From positions 1 to 38,668 of the forward strand of contig JBCCIM010000036.1 of NCBI GenBank assembly GCA_039111535.1: a stretch of 38,668 nucleotides of DNA, given 5' to 3'. Position 1 is the stretch's first letter; every line of letters starts with the position of its first letter. Below, piece by piece: positions 1 through 8,600 of this stretch. The notes beneath the pieces are model-generated. The model had not been told where the DNA came from, made no database searches, and saw nothing but the letters and a program-made list of their open reading frames with translations. A program made the position numbers and the translations under genes. The stretch comes from Bacteroidota bacterium. Lineage in GTDB: Bacteria; Bacteroidota; Rhodothermia; Rhodothermales; JAHQVL01.

Positions 1-368
1 ACACGCCCGCCCATGTGAGACTGCAAACCTGAAAAACTTGAATCAGGAAGTATTTCAGAAAACAAAGTAACCCATGAAGTATACGGCTTGCCATCAAGTG
101 TAAGCTGGATGCTTTCTATTTTTGCCGGTCCAATGCCCTGATTAACCAGCACAAACTGAAACCCACGTGTATTATATCCCTTTCCAAACTCAAGATGCGG
201 CCAGGCTTCCGCGCGACGCTGAATAGACAACTCTTCTTGTTGTGCCCGCATGATCGAGGCCTGGTACAACGATACCCCTAAGGCGCAAATGCCTACAAAG
301 ACCGCTGCTGCAGCAACAATCATTTCAGGCTGAATGCGGCGTCGGCGTTTAAGGGAGGGAGATTCCAT
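1..368 (-). CDS. Membrane-anchored hypothetical protein, partial (C-terminus outside window)
   Basis: An open frame runs on the minus strand from an ATG at 368 to the window edge, so only the first ~122 residues are visible. It opens with a basic stretch (MESPSLKRRRRIQPEM), followed by one hydrophobic segment at about residues 17-33. An extracytoplasmic part begins after a short helix rich in Q and E (residues ~37-45). The visible soluble part (LEFGKGYNTRGFQFVLVNQG) looks like a beta-rich domain, but I do not recognise the family. There are no stops in frame, and codon use matches the neighbours. The topology suggests an inner-membrane protein with its bulk in the periplasm. Function is unknown. 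Confidence 0.6.
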   Translation of the reverse strand, partial: MESPSLKRRRRIQPEMIVAAAAVFVGICALGVSLYQASIMRAQQEELSIQRRAEAWPHLEFGKGYNTRGFQFVLVNQGIGPAKIESIQLTLDGKPYTSWVTLFSEILPDSSFSGLQSHMGGR

Positions 369-431
369 CTTTCGTTCAGCAAGTAAATCGAAAATCCAAG
401 AGTAGTCGTTAAACTACGTATGCAGACACAC

Positions 432-579
432 CCCGCTCAAGAGCGCAATGCTCAATGGGCGCACCATAGGTTTGTAAATAATGTAGTATGCGAAAACTAA
501 AAGCAATGCTCACCAGCCTGCAATCCTGAACAAAGTACAACCCATTCCACACTTGAGCGGGTGCCTGTCGCAGACAGGC
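432..579. repeat. Inverted-repeat element with small hairpin between divergently placed genes
   Basis: CCCGCTCAAG at 432-441 is the exact reverse complement of CTTGAGCGGG at 552-561, about 110 bases apart. Directly after the right arm lies a second hairpin: GCCTGTC (563-569), loop GCA, GACAGGC (573-579). The rest of the 264-base gap between the partial gene and the SDR gene shows no ORF. It could be a small intergenic repeat element. The 563-579 hairpin lies downstream of the minus-strand SDR gene but has no T-run, so terminator function is doubtful. Confidence 0.45.
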
Positions 580-632
580 GGGGGGTGTCCTTCCCTGAAT
601 GGCTACAAAAAATCGCCGGGTGTGCCCTAAGA

Positions 633-1409
633 TTAAATCAGCGACCGCGATTGACTGCCATCAACCGTAATACACGCGCCGGTAATCAAGCTGGCGCGCT
701 CAGAGCATAGGAATGCAACGGTATCTGCTACTTCTTCCGCCTTGCCAAAACGACCCAGCGGCAGGTTCTGTGCGATAAACTTAGCCATGCCTTCGGGGTC
801 TTCATTACAGCGCCTGTCCCAGCTTCCTCCGGGAAATCTAATGGAGCCTGGTGCAATCGTGTTAACGCGGATGCCATCACCGGCAACTTCAAGTGCCAGG
901 ATTTTGGCCATACTGATCAAGGCAGACTTGGTTGTGTTGTAAATGGATAGCCCTGCACCGCCAGCTTCGCGTCCAAAAATCGAGGAAATAAATACGATGG
1001 ACCCACCGCCCGCTGCTTTCATTGCGGGGATGGCTGCACGACTGCAACGCACATGCCCCAGCAAGTTCAGGTTCAGGATATCATCCCAATCCTGATCAGT
1101 TGTTTCTTCAAGCGGTTTGCGACGGTTGCCACCGGCGTTGCCAACGAGAATGTCTACCCGGCCATAGACTTTCATGGCTTCCTCAACCAGCGTAGTGCCC
1201 GCCGTCTCACTCGTTACATCCAGCGCAACAGTATGCACCTCCGCGCCATCTCCTCGCAATGCTTCAGCTGTTGCCTCGAGGGCTTCTGCACCACGTGCGC
1301 ACAAAACCAGGCGTGCCCCTTCAGCAGCCAGTGAATGTGCTATTGCTTTTCCGATGCCACGGCTCCCTCCTACCACGAGGGCCACCTTTCCACGCAATCC
1401 TAAATCCAT
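633..1409 (-). CDS. SDR family NAD(P)-dependent oxidoreductase
   Basis: A classical short-chain dehydrogenase/reductase of 258 residues, the usual length for the family. The cofactor loop GGSRGIG is at residues 14-20 (TGxxxGxG type, with G for T), NAG is at 91-93, and the catalytic set is N114, S142/S143, Y157 and K161 (YNTTK). The C-terminal part has IAPGSI and the substrate-lid region, ending ITVDGSQSRSLI. It should be a soluble cytoplasmic Rossmann-fold enzyme reducing or oxidising a keto/hydroxy group. The FabG-like sequence does not define the substrate. The gene stands alone on its strand, so context gives no pathway. Start is the ATG at 1409, with about 230 bases to the divergent xseB gene. 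Confidence 0.9.
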   Translation of the reverse strand: MDLGLRGKVALVVGGSRGIGKAIAHSLAAEGARLVLCARGAEALEATAEALRGDGAEVHTVALDVTSETAGTTLVEEAMKVYGRVDILVGNAGGNRRKPLEETTDQDWDDILNLNLLGHVRCSRAAIPAMKAAGGGSIVFISSIFGREAGGAGLSIYNTTKSALISMAKILALEVAGDGIRVNTIAPGSIRFPGGSWDRRCNEDPEGMAKFIAQNLPLGRFGKAEEVADTVAFLCSERASLITGACITVDGSQSRSLI

Positions 1410-1642
1410 TGTATTTCTGTTTTATTGTAGCGCAATGTATAGAGTGGCCGGCCGGCTGCGTCATCTCAACGCAAATCGCCCGCCTCATCCGCGGTAATAT
1501 AGCGCTAATCATTAAAAATGGCGGGCATTTTCAACGGGATGTAATAAGTTCTCTTTTATTTCTACAAACCTCCTGTAGCTGAACAAAAATGATCTGCGGC
1601 GTTCAAAAAATGACGCCAACGCTATCAAACCCCATACACGTT

Positions 1643-1837
1643 ATGTCTGAAGACAAACCAACTTTTGAAGACCAGTTACGCGCCCTCGAATCTATCGTCG
1701 AAAAGCTGGAGACCGACATGCCGCCCCTCGACAAGGCACTGGCTTCTTACGAAGAAGGTGTAACGATTGCCAAAGACTGTCTTACTGCGCTTGAAGCTGC
1801 AGAACTTCGCATAAAAACCCTCAAACTGGAAGACTGA
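1643..1837 (+). CDS. xseB: Exodeoxyribonuclease VII small subunit
   Basis: Small subunit of exonuclease VII, which binds the XseA large subunit and helps degrade single-stranded DNA in both directions. The 64-residue helical protein carries the family pattern: FEDQLRALESIVEKLE at the N-terminus, PPLDKALASYEEGV in the middle and LEAAELRIKTL near the end. An upstream in-frame ATG at 1589 would add 18 residues with no family resemblance, so the ATG at 1643 (MSEDKPTF) is preferred. No Shine-Dalgarno sequence is obvious. The stop is two bases before the next gene's ATG, so the two are probably co-transcribed. xseA is not in the window. Confidence 0.9.
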   Translation: MSEDKPTFEDQLRALESIVEKLETDMPPLDKALASYEEGVTIAKDCLTALEAAELRIKTLKLED

Positions 1838-1839
1838 AT

Positions 1840-2628
1840 ATGATCGTCTGGGGTATCCGGATTTCCGGACTACTGCTTTGTCTGATTTGCCTGCCCGTTC
1901 ATGCGCAGGATCAAGCCTTGTCGGTACGCGATCTGGTTGTCAAGGGAGATTCTGTATATGCCCAATTTGACAACCGTGCTGCACTAGAACATTACCAGGC
2001 TGCAATTGTGCTTGATTCCATGCATTTTGATACCCGGATCAAGCTCTCTAGAACCAGTTATGACTATGGCCTCGACCTCGTTGCGCAAAACAACATGGAA
2101 GCAGCATACGAGGAATTCCAGGCGTCCATTGTCCATGCCCGTCACCTCGTTGCGCATTTTCCCGACAGCGCCCAATCACATTTCCTCCTGGCAGCAACCC
2201 TCGGTAACCTGGCACTTTTTAAAAACGGGCGAGAGAAAATTATTCTTGGCAGAATGGTAGCAGAGCACAGCCAGGAAGCTATTTCGATTGATTCATTGCT
2301 GGCCTATCCTTACGTATCACTGGGTATTTACTACCGCGAGCTTGCCAACCTGAGCTGGATTGAGAAAACCCTCGCAAAAGTCTTCTTTGGCCGGCTCCCT
2401 AAAACCTCCTTCGAACAGGCGCTCGATTTACTCCGCACAGCACTCAAACTCCGGCCAAATTTCCCCTTCTTGCATTTTGAGTTGGGGAAAACCTTTTTGA
2501 TGTTGTCGGAAAATGAGGAAGCGCGACGGCATTTCGAAACACTCGTATCTCTTACTCCGGAGACCACACAAGACAGGCGAAATCAGGACTACGCGCGCGA
2601 CCTGCTCAAGAATTGGAAAAACCAGTAA
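1840..2628 (+). CDS. Exported tetratricopeptide-repeat protein
   Basis: A 262-residue protein with an N-terminal signal peptide (hydrophobic residues ~6-20, then VHAQDQ), so probably periplasmic. TPR-like helices are visible: residues ~40-60 (ALEHYQAAIVLDSMHFDTRIKL) and ~83-110, and near the C-terminus LLRTALKLRPNFPFLHFELGKTF and LSENEEARRHFETLVSLTP. It likely acts as a protein-protein interaction scaffold, but the partner is unknown. It begins two bases after xseB, yet the two products share no obvious function. It ends 23 bases from the convergent MBL-fold gene. A short palindrome-like stretch (2636-2651) fills that gap and may help end transcription. Confidence 0.8.
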   Translation: MIVWGIRISGLLLCLICLPVHAQDQALSVRDLVVKGDSVYAQFDNRAALEHYQAAIVLDSMHFDTRIKLSRTSYDYGLDLVAQNNMEAAYEEFQASIVHARHLVAHFPDSAQSHFLLAATLGNLALFKNGREKIILGRMVAEHSQEAISIDSLLAYPYVSLGIYYRELANLSWIEKTLAKVFFGRLPKTSFEQALDLLRTALKLRPNFPFLHFELGKTFLMLSENEEARRHFETLVSLTPETTQDRRNQDYARDLLKNWKNQ

Positions 2629-2651
2629 ACCACATTCTGTTTCAAAACAGA

Positions 2652-3473
2652 CTATAGCCTGAATGTCAGCCCTTCATACGCAGCAGTGCAATTAACGCCG
2701 GCATCTTTCAAAACATCCTGTGCCTCGTCCTGAATTGCATCAATGGCATCATCCATTCGCTCTGGTGCGTGGTGGAACAAGGCCAAGTGACCGACTGACG
2801 ATTCGCGCGCAAGTTTGCACGCCTGTAGTACCGTGCTATGGCCCCACCCACGCTTCTCAGGCATGTCTTTGGCCACATACATCGCATCGTGAGATAAGAG
2901 ATCAGCACCTGTACAGAAGGTGACAAACTGCTCAAAAGAAGTGACTGGATTTTTAGGTGCAAGCTCATTGTCCGGTATATGCACCATCACTTTCCCTTCG
3001 TGCTCCACCCGGTAGCCATAGGCACCACCTGGGTGATTTAACTTGAGCCGGGAAATACCAAATCCTTCGCTGCGAAGATATTTCATCGGGCGCCGCTTGA
3101 TTTGCTCGTACTCAGCCACTACTGCTGACGGGCGCATGGGATAATGGATGCCATCAAGCATAGAGATCAAAGACCAGGTTTTTTTGCCTCGTCGATAATC
3201 GATCAGGTGGACGCGCCGGCCAGGTTTGTACAGCGGTCCAAAAAAAGGAAAACCATCCAGGTGATCTCGATGCAAGTGGGTCAGAATAAAATAAATGTCC
3301 GTTACTTCATCCCCCAATGCATCCCCCAGGATTCGCACGCCACTTCCCGCATCAATAACAAGCAGCTTGTTATCAATTTGCACGCTGACACAGGAGGTAT
3401 TCCCTCCATACTTCAGTGCCCTTGCGTCTGATATGGGATAGGAGCCGCGTACGCCCCAGAACTTAACGATCAT
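2652..3473 (-). CDS. MBL-fold metallo-hydrolase (possible phosphodiesterase)
   Basis: A metallo-beta-lactamase fold hydrolase of about 273 residues. The N-terminus MIVKFWGVRGSYP and KYGGNTSCV are typical of the PhnP/COG1235-like branch. Metal ligands are visible: HLHRDHLDG (HxHxDH motif), a later His in LNHPGGAYG, the bridging Asp in LLSHDAMY and a final His pair in LFHHAPERM. The frame extends upstream to 3539, but the sequence before ATG 3473 is not family-like. Members of this fold hydrolyse phosphodiesters, including cyclic nucleotides in some branches; the substrate here cannot be read from sequence. The gene lies downstream of, and on the same strand as, the PycTM-like gene, with a hairpin in the 102-base gap. 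Confidence 0.85.
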   Translation of the reverse strand: MIVKFWGVRGSYPISDARALKYGGNTSCVSVQIDNKLLVIDAGSGVRILGDALGDEVTDIYFILTHLHRDHLDGFPFFGPLYKPGRRVHLIDYRRGKKTWSLISMLDGIHYPMRPSAVVAEYEQIKRRPMKYLRSEGFGISRLKLNHPGGAYGYRVEHEGKVMVHIPDNELAPKNPVTSFEQFVTFCTGADLLSHDAMYVAKDMPEKRGWGHSTVLQACKLARESSVGHLALFHHAPERMDDAIDAIQDEAQDVLKDAGVNCTAAYEGLTFRL

Positions 3474-3494
3474 AGTTTGAATCCGGAATACACA

Positions 3495-3515
3495 GAGCCG
3501 GCCCGATGCCGGCTC
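3495..3515. terminator. GC-rich hairpin between PycTM-like and MBL genes
   Basis: GAGCCGGC (3495-3502), loop CCGAT, GCCGGCTC (3508-3515) form a perfect 8-bp stem. It sits after the stop of the minus-strand PycTM-like gene and just before the MBL start. There is no U-tract on either strand, so it could be an attenuator, a processing site or a repeat element, not a clear intrinsic terminator. Confidence 0.4.
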
Positions 3516-3575
3516 ATTCTTACCCACATTGGTGATCAAATGGAAAAACTGAAATGACGCAACGTGCCCGCGTTA

Positions 3576-4307
3576 TCACGGAGGCACTGCGCCACTAAGA
3601 CCCGACTGTGAAAATACTACCCACGCATAGACGCCTATAAACAGCAACACACCGATAATCAGGCCAAACATAAATACATTATACGACCGACGGAGCAAGC
3701 TAAACTTCTTCTTAAGTACCGTTCCGAGCCCGTAAATGTCGCGAATCATGTTTACATAGAGGCTATCGGTATTTTGAAGCAATTCTTTCATCCCGATCAC
3801 AAAATCCTCTTCCGGCAGGCTCACAAAGTTGCCAAAAAACAACAGATTCTTGTTGTTATTCCGAACGTCTTCCAGGTTTAGCACTTGACTCGAAACCCTT
3901 GGCCGGGCAGCCAAAACAGCCAGCGCCATAGAGCCAAGACAGGTAAGGAGCAATACAGCTGTCGGAATCAACAACCACGGATTGGTATCTATCTTCGGAG
4001 AAATGGAAGCCAGAATAATGGAAATAATAATCCCATTGATACTGATCATAATGTTGGCCTTGGCATCAGCGAGCGCACTCAAGTCCATGTTAGTCCGGTA
4101 CGATGTTCTGAACATCGTTTCAATTCCCCGTGAAGTCCCCAACCCGGATTTATTGTCGTCCTTTTTCTTTTTCTTCTTTTTCTTCTTTTTACCCGCACTA
4201 GCCTCTCCTACTGCCGTTTCATAAACAGCAGATGATTCGCCTGATTCGGAGGACGCAGGTGACAACGCAGACGCATCTGCCTCGTCGGCTTTTACTTCTT
4301 CTGACAT
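3576..4307 (-). CDS. PycTM-like (DUF5706) membrane protein, Pycsar effector family
   Basis: A 243-residue membrane protein. Its core (FRTSYRTNMDLSALADAKA then NIMISINGIIIS) matches the DUF5706 / Pycsar-effector transmembrane family as I know it, including the LADxKANIMI signature. Three hydrophobic segments are visible: NIMISINGIIISIILAS, LLIPTAVLLLTCLGSMALAV and VFMFGLIIGVLLFIGVYAWV. In characterised Pycsar systems such proteins respond to cCMP or cUMP and damage the membrane during phage infection. Here no cyclase gene is visible, so a defence role is inference. The N-terminal ~60 residues are hydrophilic, Ser/Glu/Ala-rich, and carry a run of ten lysines. The ATG at 4307 (MSEEVKAD) is preferred over an upstream start at 4355, whose extra residues look non-coding. 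Confidence 0.75.
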   Translation of the reverse strand: MSEEVKADEADASALSPASSESGESSAVYETAVGEASAGKKKKKKKKKKDDNKSGLGTSRGIETMFRTSYRTNMDLSALADAKANIMISINGIIISIILASISPKIDTNPWLLIPTAVLLLTCLGSMALAVLAARPRVSSQVLNLEDVRNNNKNLLFFGNFVSLPEEDFVIGMKELLQNTDSLYVNMIRDIYGLGTVLKKKFSLLRRSYNVFMFGLIIGVLLFIGVYAWVVFSQSGLSGAVPP

Positions 4308-4531
4308 AAATGACTGTGGTCCGTTGTGACTAAACAAGGGCAACCGCACAAACAATTGCCCTTACTTGGTAAGGGCTAAATTACCATCTAGGCCCCTCTG
4401 TTCCAACTCTGGTTAAAACTATCTGATCAAAATCTGGTATTATACGCACCCCAATTGACAGAATTTGCAGAAAAGCCTATACCGGTTTTATACTCAAATT
4501 CACCAATTTCTTTCTATTGGACGGCCTACAC

Positions 4532-5581
4532 ATGCTGGTATTCTACCCATACCCCCTGCTCAAATACTTGGCCCTTGCGCTCAGCCTGGCTTGTTGTTCA
4601 CCGGCAGCACAGCCACAAACGCCCGAACCGCAAGCCACTGAATCCAATATATCTGAATCAGCAGACACCCTTGGCCCTGTTCCTACCGCACCAACTATGG
4701 CTGCACAAAACACCTCATCGCAAGATTCCCTAATACCGACACCTACCGCTGACCATACGCCTGCTAATGCGCACCCTTTTCCAAACAGCTATTCCTTCGA
4801 TGCGCCCGATGCATTGATGAAACTGGACAAATCGCTCAAAGAAATTTCCGGACTCACCTTGCTGGATGAACAACGCCTGGCAGCCGTCCAGGATGAAAAG
4901 GGAAAACTCTATATCATCAATGCCAGGAACGGCGAAATCAGCACGGACCGACGATTTGCTAAAGACGGCGACTTTGAAGGCATTGAACTGGCCGGCGATC
5001 TCCTTTATGCGCTCCGAAGCGATGGTGATCTTTATGAGATATCCGATTGGGACACCAAAGACCCCGATACCGAGAAGTTTGAAACGCACCTGGGTTCGAA
5101 AAACGATACGGAAGGCCTCACGTACGATGCAATGAACAACAGGCTACTGATTGTTTGCAAAGAACAACCGGGCGCCGGTCTGAAAAACGCGCGGGCAGTC
5201 TATAGTTTTGATCTCTCAACAAAAAAGATGAGCAAAGACCCCGTGCTAGTCATTGACCTCAAAGCGGTTGAAGCCCTTACTGAGAAGAACAAACTGAACA
5301 GCATTGTCCGCAACCTGGCAGCCCCCCTGACAAACCTCAGCGGTTTCAAGCCGGCCGGCCTTGCCATCCACCCGATAACCGGACAGCTGTTCATTATCTC
5401 CTCCGTACGCAAAGTTATCCTTGCCTACAACATGGATGGAACGCTTGAAGATGTCTGGTTGTTACCGGAAGATGATTTCCGCCAACCGGAAGGGTTGGCA
5501 TTTTTGCCCAATGGTGATTTATTTATTGCCAATGAAGGCGGCAACGGGGCGGCAACCCTGATGCGCTTTAACTACAAGTAA
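4532..5581 (+). CDS. SdiA-regulated-domain lipoprotein (beta-propeller-like)
   Basis: A 349-residue predicted lipoprotein: a hydrophobic leader ends in a lipobox-like ALSLAC at about residues 17-22, followed by a Pro/Thr/Ala/Ser-rich linker to about residue 85. The rest resembles the SdiA-regulated (YjiK-like) family, a beta-propeller of repeated strands: LKEISGLTLLDEQRLAAVQD, GDFEGIELAGDLLYALRSDG, NDTEGLTYDAMNNRLLIVCK, and near the end RQPEGLAFLPNGDLFIANEG. Family members are usually secreted or membrane-attached, with poorly known function; some resemble phytase-like or esterase propellers. A TTG 15 bases upstream is also in frame, but the ATG at 4532 gives the better signal peptide. The gene lies 106 bases before the large phosphoesterase-barrel gene on the same strand. 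Confidence 0.8.
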   Translation: MLVFYPYPLLKYLALALSLACCSPAAQPQTPEPQATESNISESADTLGPVPTAPTMAAQNTSSQDSLIPTPTADHTPANAHPFPNSYSFDAPDALMKLDKSLKEISGLTLLDEQRLAAVQDEKGKLYIINARNGEISTDRRFAKDGDFEGIELAGDLLYALRSDGDLYEISDWDTKDPDTEKFETHLGSKNDTEGLTYDAMNNRLLIVCKEQPGAGLKNARAVYSFDLSTKKMSKDPVLVIDLKAVEALTEKNKLNSIVRNLAAPLTNLSGFKPAGLAIHPITGQLFIISSVRKVILAYNMDGTLEDVWLLPEDDFRQPEGLAFLPNGDLFIANEGGNGAATLMRFNYK

Positions 5582-5687
5582 AGATAAAACAGGGTACCTG
5601 CCGAACGCCATACCCCGGCAGCTCTCCTACCTTGTTTCCGACACCACACGACCACATTCCTTTTAAAGACGGCACCCGTCTTCTTAC

Positions 5688-8600
5688 ATGATAGACACCC
5701 GCTACTTTCTAGTCCTCGTCCTTTTGTTGGCTGGCTGTGCGACCTCCAAGCCCTACGTTGCTGAGCGATACCGAGACTGGCAATCCAAGGATGCCCCGCC
5801 AGCCTCAGAACTGGACTATCGCGTGTTCCTCATTGGCGATGCAGGTGGTGCCCCCGAAGGCGGGACAACCCCTGGCCTCACCTTGCTAAAAAACCAACTG
5901 GATGCTGCTGGTGAAGATGCCGCCGTCGTTTTTCTTGGTGATAACATTTATTGCTGCGGCCTGCCGGATTCAGCCGCAGAAAACCGCGCATTTGCCGAGC
6001 ACCGACTCCTCGCCCAACTAAGGGCCGTCGAAGACTTTGGCGGGCGCGTTGTATTTGCACCCGGCAACCACGATTGGAACCACTCAGAACCTGGCGGCCT
6101 CGAAGCCCTTGCCCGGCAGGAAGCCTATGTAGAAGCATATCTGGGCGGAAAAAACGTTTTTAGGCCCGATAATGGTTTCCCTGGCCCTGAAGTAATAAAA
6201 TTAACGGACCGCGCCCGGCTTGTTGTTATCGACACAGAATGGTGGATCACCCCCCACGAAAAAGGCCAAGGTGAATACGACAACTTTGACATCGAGGAAA
6301 AAGGCGATTTCCTCGTAGCCCTCAATGAAGTTGTCAAAGAATATGACAAAGAAGATCTGCTTGTCATTGGACACCACCCCATCTATTCCAACAGTGAACA
6401 CGCGGGCAGATTCCCGTTACGCACACACATTTTCCCGCTCACAGAGCTCGCCCCCAAAGCCTACGTCCCCTTACCAATTTTAGGCTCGTTAGTGCCCATT
6501 TTTGTCCGTTATATCGGATTTAGGCAGGACATAGCGCACCCTACCTATCGTGCGCTTACCAGTTCGCTCCTCAGGGTTTTTGGAGAGCATGAATCAATCA
6601 TCTACGCCTCTGGCCACGATCATAACCTGCAATATTTCAAGGATCTACACCACGATTACATCGTCAGCGGTGGTGGCTCTCGCACATCTTATGTTGCCCG
6701 CGGCGGAGCAGCAAGTTTCACGTACGAAACGCAGGGCTTCTCCACACTCAATTATTATAAAGATGGCTCGATATGGATGACCATGTGGGCCGCTGATGAA
6801 GCCGGCGAAGGCGAAGTGGTATTCCGCAAAGAAATCAAGGGACCGGCGCGCGATGCAGTTGACGCTGAAGTCCCGGATAACCCTGACATGGTGTATCCAG
6901 ACTATTCAGACAGCACGTACGTCATAGCTGCCAACCCGAACTACAAGGCAAACGGCCTCTACGAATTCTTGCTTGGCAAACACAACAGAGATATCTGGGC
7001 CCTCCCCGTTGAGGTCCCTTATCTCGATATGGGTAAAGTTGCCGGCGGCCTTACGCCTGTCAAACGGGGTGGCGGGATGCAAACGTTCTCCTTGCGGCTT
7101 GCCGGCGAAGATGGCTTTGAATACGTTATTCGATCAATCGACAAAGACCCTTCGGTTTCTGTCCCGGAAGAATTACGCCAATCATTTGTGGCTGCCATCG
7201 TACAAGACCAGATAGCCTCCATCCATCCCTATGGCGCCTTTATCATACCCAAGCTCGCCAGTGCAGCCGGCGTTTACCATACTACCCCGCAACTCGTCTA
7301 CGTACCCGACGACCCGCGTCTCGGTGTGTACCGTGAGAAATTTGGTAAGCAACTCATGATGTTTGAGATTCGTCCCAGCGACGACATGTCGAACATGCAA
7401 CAGTTTGGCAACTCAGAAGACGTCATCAGTGCGACCAAATTTTACCAGGAAATTGAGGATGATAATGACAATCGCCTGGATGCCCCTGCATTTGCAAAGG
7501 TCCGGCTGTTCGACATGCTGCTCAGTGACTGGGACCGGCACAAGCTACAGTGGCGATGGGCCGAGTTTGACGATGATGACGGCAAAGGCAAGATGTATCG
7601 CCCCGTACCGCGCGACCGGGACTGGGCATTCAACAAGTTCGACGGCGTAATGCCTGCGCTGGTGCGTATTTCGTTTGACCCCAAATTCCAGGAGTTTGAC
7701 GAAGACTTTGGCAACCTGAAAGGGCTGTCTAAAAACGGGCACTGGCAAGACCGCCGGCTCACGGCCACCATCTCGCGCGATACATGGATCGAAAAAGCTG
7801 CCGAATTACAGGCAAGCCTCACGGACGAGGTGATTGATGCTGCCGTACAGGACTGGCCGGCGTCTGTTGTAGAATACCACGGCGATGAAATTGCAGCAAC
7901 CCTCAAGGTCCGGCGCGACAAATTGCATCTCGTTGCCGAAGAATACTACGAGATTCTGGCGCGCTACGTCGACATCGTCGGCTCCAATAAACACGAGCGG
8001 TTTGAAGTTAATCGTATCAGTGAAGAAGAAACTGAGTTAATTGTTTACAAAACCAGCAAAAAGGGAGAAAATCGCCAGGAGCTTATACGTCGGACGTTTT
8101 ATGCTGATGAGACAAGAGAATTGCGCCTTTTTGGTCTTGGTGGTAACGACCATTTCGAACTGGGTGGCCGCGTAAACACCGGCATTCTTGTACGCGCCAT
8201 TGGCGGCGTTGGGGATGATGTGTTTACTGACCACTCTGAAATCCTTGCCGGCGGCAACCGCGCCATTTTCTATGATACGCGCACCAGCAACGAAGCCACA
8301 GCCGGCCCAAACACCAAGGTGGTATTCTCCAACGACCCGGGTATAAATGCCTACGATCAGAAAGACTACCTGCACGACGCCAAGCTCCCCCAGGTGTTTT
8401 TCGGGCGTAACCAGGATGATGGAATCTTTGTCGGAGGCGGGATGAAGTTTGTCAAACATGGTTTTCGCAAAAAACCGTTTGACCGTTCCCAACGCATCGT
8501 GGGTAACTTTGCCGCGCTCACACAGGCCTTTAACCTGGTTTACGAAGGACAATTTGTCAACACGCTCGGCCAATGGGACCTGGGAATTGACGCCAACTAC

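Noticed and set aside
2636-2651. Terminator between the TPR and MBL genes
   Set aside because: TCTGTTT-CA-AAACAGA has a two-base loop and a weak stem with no T-tract; too weak to annotate as a terminator.
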